Positions 4,860 to 7,522 of a stretch of 7,522 nucleotides of DNA are shown in pieces. The translations under genes and the position numbers were made by a program. The first letter of the stretch is position 1. The number at the start of each line of letters is the position of its first letter. Origin of the DNA: JAFGOY01 sp034430335 (GTDB lineage: Bacteria > Chloroflexota > Anaerolineae > Aggregatilineales > UBA3940); contig DAOUES010000026.1 in assembly GCA_034430335.1 (NCBI GenBank), forward strand, positions 1 through 7,522, in the 5' to 3' direction. The notes under the pieces were generated by a model. It was not told the origin of the DNA and did not search any database. It worked only from the letters and a program-made list of their open reading frames with translations.

Positions 4860-4950
4860 ACGAAGGGAGGCCGCGCAGCGCAGTCCCAACGCCGCCTATC
4901 AGCCCGTGTACTCCCGCTTGAACTTGCGATGATGCAGCGGCAAACACCAG
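4860..4950. other. Intergenic stretch upstream of mntA, possible decayed coding tail
   Basis: This short GC-rich gap lies between the mntA promoter and the upstream terminator. On the minus strand one frame reads LHHRKFKREYTG followed by a stop, which has the look of a protein C-terminus, but I do not recognise it. Nothing else is visible. Confidence 0.2.
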
Positions 4951-4952
4951 GT

Positions 4953-4989
4953 GAATCAAAAAACCCCCGCCAGTTGTCGGTGGGGGCTT
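4953..4989 (-). terminator. Intrinsic terminator downstream of the DUF4926 gene, right copy
   Basis: Minus-strand hairpin (CCCCC, one mismatch, CCG paired with TGG and GGGGG) followed by TTTTTTG. It sits 14 bases after the DUF4926 gene's stop. It is the near-duplicate of 4091-4126, so mntA-hepT lies between two copies of the same terminator (862-bp period). Confidence 0.75.
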
Positions 4990-5002
4990 ACCCGTAGATG
5001 TC

Positions 5003-5248
5003 TCAGGCTCCTTCGATTAACCTGACCGACGGAACATGCCGCGCCTGAACCGGCTCGATGGCCGACACCGGTACGGCAGCGATGGAGATCGTCTCCCCCA
5101 GCGCGTTGAATATCTCCAGAACAGCGCCTTCCTCACCACCCTGTGGATGTTCGACACACTCGACAAGCGTAGCAACATCGCCTGCCTTCAAATGCTGTTC
5201 CGGGAAGTCACGTGTTACCGTCACCCGCGAATAGAGTTCAACCTTCAT
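5003..5248 (-). CDS. DUF4926 family protein
   Basis: This 81-residue protein, MKVELYSRVTVTRDFPEQHL then KAGDVATLVECVEH, VLEIFNALGETISIAAVPVS and AIEPVQ, fits DUF4926. That is a small all-beta SH3-like family with the pattern V-x-L-T-x-D-x-P-x-x-x-L-x-x-G-D-x-G-T-V, then an E-V/I-E-F strand. Biochemical function is unknown; these genes are often neighbours of DUF6883 genes and sit in TA-rich accessory regions. The start at 5248 is four bases after the upstream gene's stop, with G-rich sequence (GGAAAGGGGCGG) as ribosome-binding site, so the two form an operon. A terminator follows. A role as the partner (immunity or antitoxin-like) of the DUF6883 protein is my inference only. Confidence 0.7.
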   Translation of the reverse strand: MKVELYSRVTVTRDFPEQHLKAGDVATLVECVEHPQGGEEGAVLEIFNALGETISIAAVPVSAIEPVQARHVPSVRLIEGA

Positions 5249-5252
5249 CAGC

Positions 5253-5531
5253 TTACCGCCCCTTTCCCGGAAATAACGTTACAAAGCGGTATTTCTGTTT
5301 TTCATCCGCCGCTTTCACAATCCATATTGTGACCACAGGAAGAGTCACGTCACCGATACCAACCAACTCACCTTCTACTCGATAATAGCTCCCATAGATG
5401 CTACTCTGATCTTCCACTGCGTCATAGCTGGCAAGCAACCTGTAGATAGCCTCTTCCAGATCGTCAGGATTATCCTGTGTAAAACCGGCTTTTTCCAGAT
5501 AACGCGATTTGTCGTCTTCAATTCGATGCAC
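5253..5531 (-). CDS. DUF6883-like protein, 5' end damaged or displaced
   Basis: The GTG-initiated frame gives 92 residues, ending GSYYRVEGELVGIGDVTLPV, VTIWIV, YRFVTLFPGKGR, the typical DUF6883 core. The homology extends upstream of the GTG. The same frame continues to 5612 and reads TIPVHEAIIPRDKLTRYLLV before the GTG-encoded position, matching the family's N-terminal E-K-L-T-x-Y-L-L segment. No ATG, GTG or TTG exists between 5531 and the in-frame TGA at 5613-5615; only an ATT (5601-5603) is available. The true start is therefore either a rare codon or was lost when the recombinase remnant and palindrome arrived at 5595-5617. DUF6883 has no known activity. It forms a tight pair with DUF4926. 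Confidence 0.65.
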   Translation of the reverse strand: MHRIEDDKSRYLEKAGFTQDNPDDLEEAIYRLLASYDAVEDQSSIYGSYYRVEGELVGIGDVTLPVVTIWIVKAADEKQKYRFVTLFPGKGR

Positions 5532-5594
5532 AAGCAGGTATCGAGTCAGCTTATCACGGGGGATTATCGCTTCATGAACTGGAATCGTGACTAC

Positions 5595-5617
5595 TTTGAC
5601 AATGTGACATTGTCAAA
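5595..5617. repeat. Perfect 23-bp palindrome at a gene-remnant junction
   Basis: TTTGACAATGT, a central G, then ACATTGTCAAA: perfect 11-bp arms around one base. CTAC stands directly outside on both sides (5591-5594 and 5618-5621) as a direct repeat. It lies exactly between the 5' end of the DUF6883 frame (minus) and the recombinase remnant (plus). Each arm contains TTGACA, so it could also hold divergent -35 boxes, although matching -10 boxes are weak. Confidence 0.75.
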
Positions 5618-5618
5618 C

Positions 5619-6176
5619 TACATACTCGGCAGCTCTACGCCAACTGGCCGGTCGAAGTCGTACAGCTACTATGAGACCAAAGCCAAGCCCGGCGGCAGGC
5701 GTCGCCGGGTGCGATGCGAGGTTGTCGACTCGCAAATCCCTGGCCTTCTTAAGGGGCTGGTTGTCGATCCGGAACTGCTGCCCGAAATTCGCAGGCTGTA
5801 CCACGAGCACCTGGCCGAAATAAGAGGGCCGACAACCGAGGAACGAATCAAGGATATCAAGAAGCTGATCGGTCGACTGCACAATGAAGAGGCGGCACTC
5901 GCTCGCCTCTTCGCACAGGGAAAGCTGAGCGACAAGAACTACGATACGCTCCACGACGAGTGGCGGGCGAAGCTCTTTCAAGCCGAACAGGAGATACAAC
6001 GCCTGAGCAATGGCGACCGGCAGTACATCGATGATCTGGAGGTGGCGTTGGTGCTGCTCAGGTATGTTGACCGGGTCTTCGAACGGTTGGAAAAGAAGTA
6101 GCAAAAGCGGCTGTTGCAAATTCTGATTAAGCATATTATCATCGACACTCATCCAATCAAGTCCGCCTTGACGTAG
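5619..6176 (+). pseudogene. Large serine recombinase, C-terminal remnant with an in-frame TAG
   Basis: The frame reads YSYYETKAKPGGRRRRVRCE, VVDSQIPGLLKGLVVDPELL, then a long coiled coil (EERIKDIKKLIGRLHNEEAA and LSDKNYDTLHDEWRAKLFQA). This is the C-terminal half of large serine recombinases, which integrate and excise phages and integrative elements; the coiled coil controls recombination direction. The catalytic resolvase domain and recombinase domain are absent. A TAG at 6099-6101 ends the frame, yet the same frame continues QKRLLQILIKHIIIDTHP to a second stop at 6174-6176, matching the family's tail (L-L-Q-x-L-x-x-x-I-x-I). A single base change thus made the TAG. An ATG at 5526 opens the frame, but its first 30 codons are antisense to the DUF6883 gene and show no recombinase similarity. 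It is most likely inert. Confidence 0.82.
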
Positions 6177-6177
6177 C

Positions 6178-6201
6178 GCCGCCCGACATTTGTCGGGCGG
6201 C
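6178..6201. terminator. Strong GC hairpin, probable terminator
   Basis: GCCGCCCGAC (6178-6187) and GTCGGGCGGC (6192-6201) form a perfect 10-bp stem with an ATTT loop. Only a short TTGTG follows on the plus strand and no T-run on the minus strand. It sits between the recombinase tail and the convergent L12-like gene, so it may serve either. Confidence 0.5.
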
Positions 6202-6236
6202 TTGTGCTATGTGTGACAATCCACCGGTGGGTTCTC

Positions 6237-6515
6237 CTAGAACTCCTTCTCCATCTCGTCGACCGCGTCTTTGGCTTCCTTCAACCCCAGCCCTGTTTGC
6301 AGCCGGTACAGCTTGATCGCCTCGATCTTGTTGCCGCTGATCAGCGCCGCACGCACCTCGTCTAGGTCGAATAAGTCGTCCTCGTCCCCGAAATCATCGT
6401 AGACGAGGTTCATCTCGCTGAGGATGAAATCGACCTTGCGCTCGAGCTTTTTGACTGCCCGCGCCAGGATCAATATCCGTTCCGAGTCCGACTGGGTGTC
6501 CACAAATTTGTCCAT
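6237..6515 (-). CDS. Small protein with a ribosomal L7/L12 C-terminal-like domain
   Basis: This 92-residue protein has a helical N-terminal part (SDSERILILARAVKKLERKV, likely a short coiled coil), a very acidic linker (YDDFGDEDDLFDLDEV), and a C-terminal module VRAALISGNKIEAIKLYRLQ then TGLGLKEAKDAVDEMEKEF. That module matches the L7/L12 C-terminal domain pattern (G-x-K-x-x-A-I-K-x-x-R-x-x-T-G-L-G-L-K-E-A-K-x-x-V). It is not ribosomal L7/L12 itself, because the N-terminal dimerisation domain and usual length of about 120 residues are absent. Such stand-alone domains occur in many bacteria with unknown roles. The ATG at 6515 is fixed by AGGAGGAG just upstream; an in-frame extension to 6602 would run through this site. 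Confidence 0.75.
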   Translation of the reverse strand: MDKFVDTQSDSERILILARAVKKLERKVDFILSEMNLVYDDFGDEDDLFDLDEVRAALISGNKIEAIKLYRLQTGLGLKEAKDAVDEMEKEF

Positions 6516-6681
6516 GATCTCCTCCTGTCTGTGCGAATTACCCCCAGTATCGCACCGATCGGGTATTTGTGCCTGATCCCTTCTGACACCAATCAAGAGC
6601 ATGGGCGGTTGCCTGCGGCGGACAGCCGTACTATAGTGAACGTCTGATCCACCTTACGCAGTTGAGAGGATATTGGGCGCG

Positions 6682-7035
6682 ATGAGCAATATCGATCTGA
6701 TGAAGATGGTCTTCCGGCCCAGGCCCGGCTGGATCAACCGGACGGAGAAGGACGGCACCCCTGCCTCCGCAGAGATCGTCGGCGACCCACAGGCGATTTT
6801 GAAGGGCATCGGCGGCTATCAGGGTAAGGATGGCTGGGTGGATGTCGATGCGCGGATTCAGCCGCCCGGCGATGTTCCCTACGAGGCGAAAGTCACCGCC
6901 CGGCTGTCCCAGGTGGTCTTCGGATTGCTGGATGCGGGTCAGACCGTCAACGTGAAGATCGATCCCCGCAGCGCGGAGCACGTCCTGCTGGTGGACGATG
7001 TCGATACGTTGTTGAAGCGCCGGGTGATTTCGTAG
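6682..7035 (+). CDS. Hypothetical protein, predicted beta-rich
   Basis: I do not recognise this 117-residue protein. It begins MSNIDLMKMVFRPRPGWINR and contains KGIGGYQGKDGWVDVDARIQ, YEAKVTARLSQVVFGLLDAG and QTVNVKIDPRSAEHVLLVDD. The second half, a strand, a G-Q-T-V-x-V-K-I-D-P turn and another strand, recalls small beta domains in which a modified quantity is tied to a fixed turn (x-V-x-x-D-P-x-x-x-x-x-V-x-L). I cannot assign a family. No signal peptide or membrane segment is visible, so it is likely cytoplasmic. The ATG at 6682 is chosen. GAGAGGA (6664-6670) is 11 bases away, which is long, while an in-frame TTG at 6673 is too close to it. It is divergent from the L12-like gene and upstream of ubiX by 78 bases. 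Confidence 0.6.
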   Translation: MSNIDLMKMVFRPRPGWINRTEKDGTPASAEIVGDPQAILKGIGGYQGKDGWVDVDARIQPPGDVPYEAKVTARLSQVVFGLLDAGQTVNVKIDPRSAEHVLLVDDVDTLLKRRVIS

Positions 7036-7078
7036 TCTTTCCCCATCGACTGAGATGAACCGCCGTAGTTCAGGCTGC

Positions 7079-7107
7079 ATGACATCCCTGCCCCGAAACG
7101 GTACAAT
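7079..7107 (+). promoter_or_regulatory. Promoter of ubiX, predicting a leaderless mRNA
   Basis: ATGACA (7079-7084), a 17-base spacer and TACAAT (7102-7107), five of six matches to each consensus hexamer. The ubiX ATG at 7114 comes six bases after the -10 box and no ribosome-binding site precedes it, so the mRNA should begin at or next to the AUG. Confidence 0.65.
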
Positions 7108-7113
7108 TGACCC

Positions 7114-7522
7114 ATGAGCAGACAGATCATCGTTGCCATCACCGGGGCATCCGGTGCCATCTACGGAATCCGGGCGCTGGAAATCCTGCGCTCGCTGGGC
7201 CATGAGACGCACCTGATCGTGAGCGCCGCTGCCCGCCACACCGTTGCGCAGGAAACCGGTCGCACGGCGGGCGATATCGGTGCGCTGGCTTCGTTTACCT
7301 ACGATCCCGCCGATACCGGTGCGTCGATTGCCTCCGGGTCTTTCCCGATTGACGGGATGCTGGTTGCCCCCTGTTCGATCAAAACGCTCTCCGCCATCGC
7401 CAATTCCTACACCGCCGACCTGATCCCCCGTGCCGCCGATGTCTGCCTGAAGGAAGGCCGCCCCCTGGTGCTGATGGTGCGCGAGTCGCCGCTCCATATC
7501 GGCCATCTCCGCCTGATGACCC
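7114..7522 (+). CDS. ubiX: UbiX flavin prenyltransferase, 5' part (runs off the window)
   Basis: The first 136 codons read RQIIVAITGASGAIYGIRAL, HLIVSAAARHTVAQETG, ASGSFPIDGMLVAPCSIKTL, SAIANSYTADLIPRAADVCL and ESPLHIGHLRLM. These match UbiX/Pad1 motif by motif: the N-terminal glycine-rich flavin-binding loop (residues 9-18), the S-G-S-F and PCS-x-KTL blocks, and the R-E-S/T-P-L motif. UbiX attaches a dimethylallyl unit to FMN to make prenylated FMN, the cofactor of UbiD decarboxylases in quinone synthesis or aromatic degradation. About 50 residues are missing at the right edge relative to the usual length of roughly 190. The ATG at 7114 follows a good promoter by six bases. This is the only clear housekeeping-type gene here and probably marks the edge of the accessory island. 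Confidence 0.93.
   Translation, partial: MSRQIIVAITGASGAIYGIRALEILRSLGHETHLIVSAAARHTVAQETGRTAGDIGALASFTYDPADTGASIASGSFPIDGMLVAPCSIKTLSAIANSYTADLIPRAADVCLKEGRPLVLMVRESPLHIGHLRLMT

Noticed and set aside
4843..4959. Longer start for mntA up to 4959
   Set aside because: It crosses the TATAAT promoter, adds unconserved sequence and runs into the upstream terminator.
5613..6152. A 179-codon minus-strand frame opposite the recombinase remnant
   Set aside because: Leucine-rich mirror of the recombinase coiled coil, with no recognisable motif. The plus strand has clear family similarity.
6631..7506. A long minus-strand open frame (291 codons) opposite ubiX and the 117-residue protein
   Set aside because: The plus strand here encodes unmistakable UbiX motifs. 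The antisense protein is low-complexity (G, R, D, Q, H rich) and typical of a shadow frame in GC-rich coding DNA.
1..7522. CRISPR arrays, tRNA or rRNA genes
   Set aside because: No regularly spaced direct repeats and no cloverleaf or rRNA-like sequence were found on reading either strand.

Overview
The window looks like accessory DNA from an environmental bacterium, with housekeeping sequence resuming at the right edge. Codon use suggests moderate to moderately high GC. The protein flavours recall Chloroflexota or cyanobacteria: a HicA with the FTDFC-type N-terminus, DUF4926/DUF6883, a RelB-like antitoxin of the LPETAQNQ type, and a zinc-ribbon-poor serine recombinase tail. This is family resemblance only, and I cannot assign a taxon with confidence. 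I see no tRNA, rRNA or CRISPR array.

Left edge (1-800) is a scrapyard of mobile DNA. It holds the 5' part of a RAYT-type Y1 transposase on the minus strand, cut at its N-terminus. Next is a 110-bp MITE-like element with inverted ends flanked by TA dinucleotides. Last is the 3' end of a group II intron, with a readable domain V and domain VI and no reverse transcriptase.

The core (about 850-5600) is a dense toxin-antitoxin (TA) island. On the plus strand, in order: hicA-hicB; a higB-like toxin broken by a frameshift with its intact XRE antitoxin; a ribbon-helix-helix (RHH) antitoxin with a PIN-domain toxin; a RelB-like antitoxin with a RelE/ParE-like toxin; and an RHH antitoxin with MazF. On the minus strand are mntA-hepT and, separated by a terminator, a DUF6883-DUF4926 pair that looks like a candidate seventh two-gene module. 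Within the intact pairs the genes overlap or lie 1-4 bp apart, and several have their own visible promoter. Two modules are bracketed by short direct repeats: a 19-bp hairpin repeat around RHH-PIN, and two near-identical terminators around mntA-hepT. This suggests the island grew by swapping modules through shared ends.

At 5595-5617 a perfect 23-bp palindrome marks the seam between the 5' end of the DUF6883 gene and the C-terminal remnant of a large serine recombinase, which also carries an in-frame TAG. The right part (6178-7522) returns to more ordinary genes: a small protein with an L7/L12 C-terminal-like domain on the minus strand, an unrecognised 117-residue protein on the plus strand, and the first 136 codons of ubiX (flavin prenyltransferase), running off the window. 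Three genes (hicA, mntA, ubiX) have a -10 element 6-7 bases before the ATG, which predicts leaderless mRNAs.
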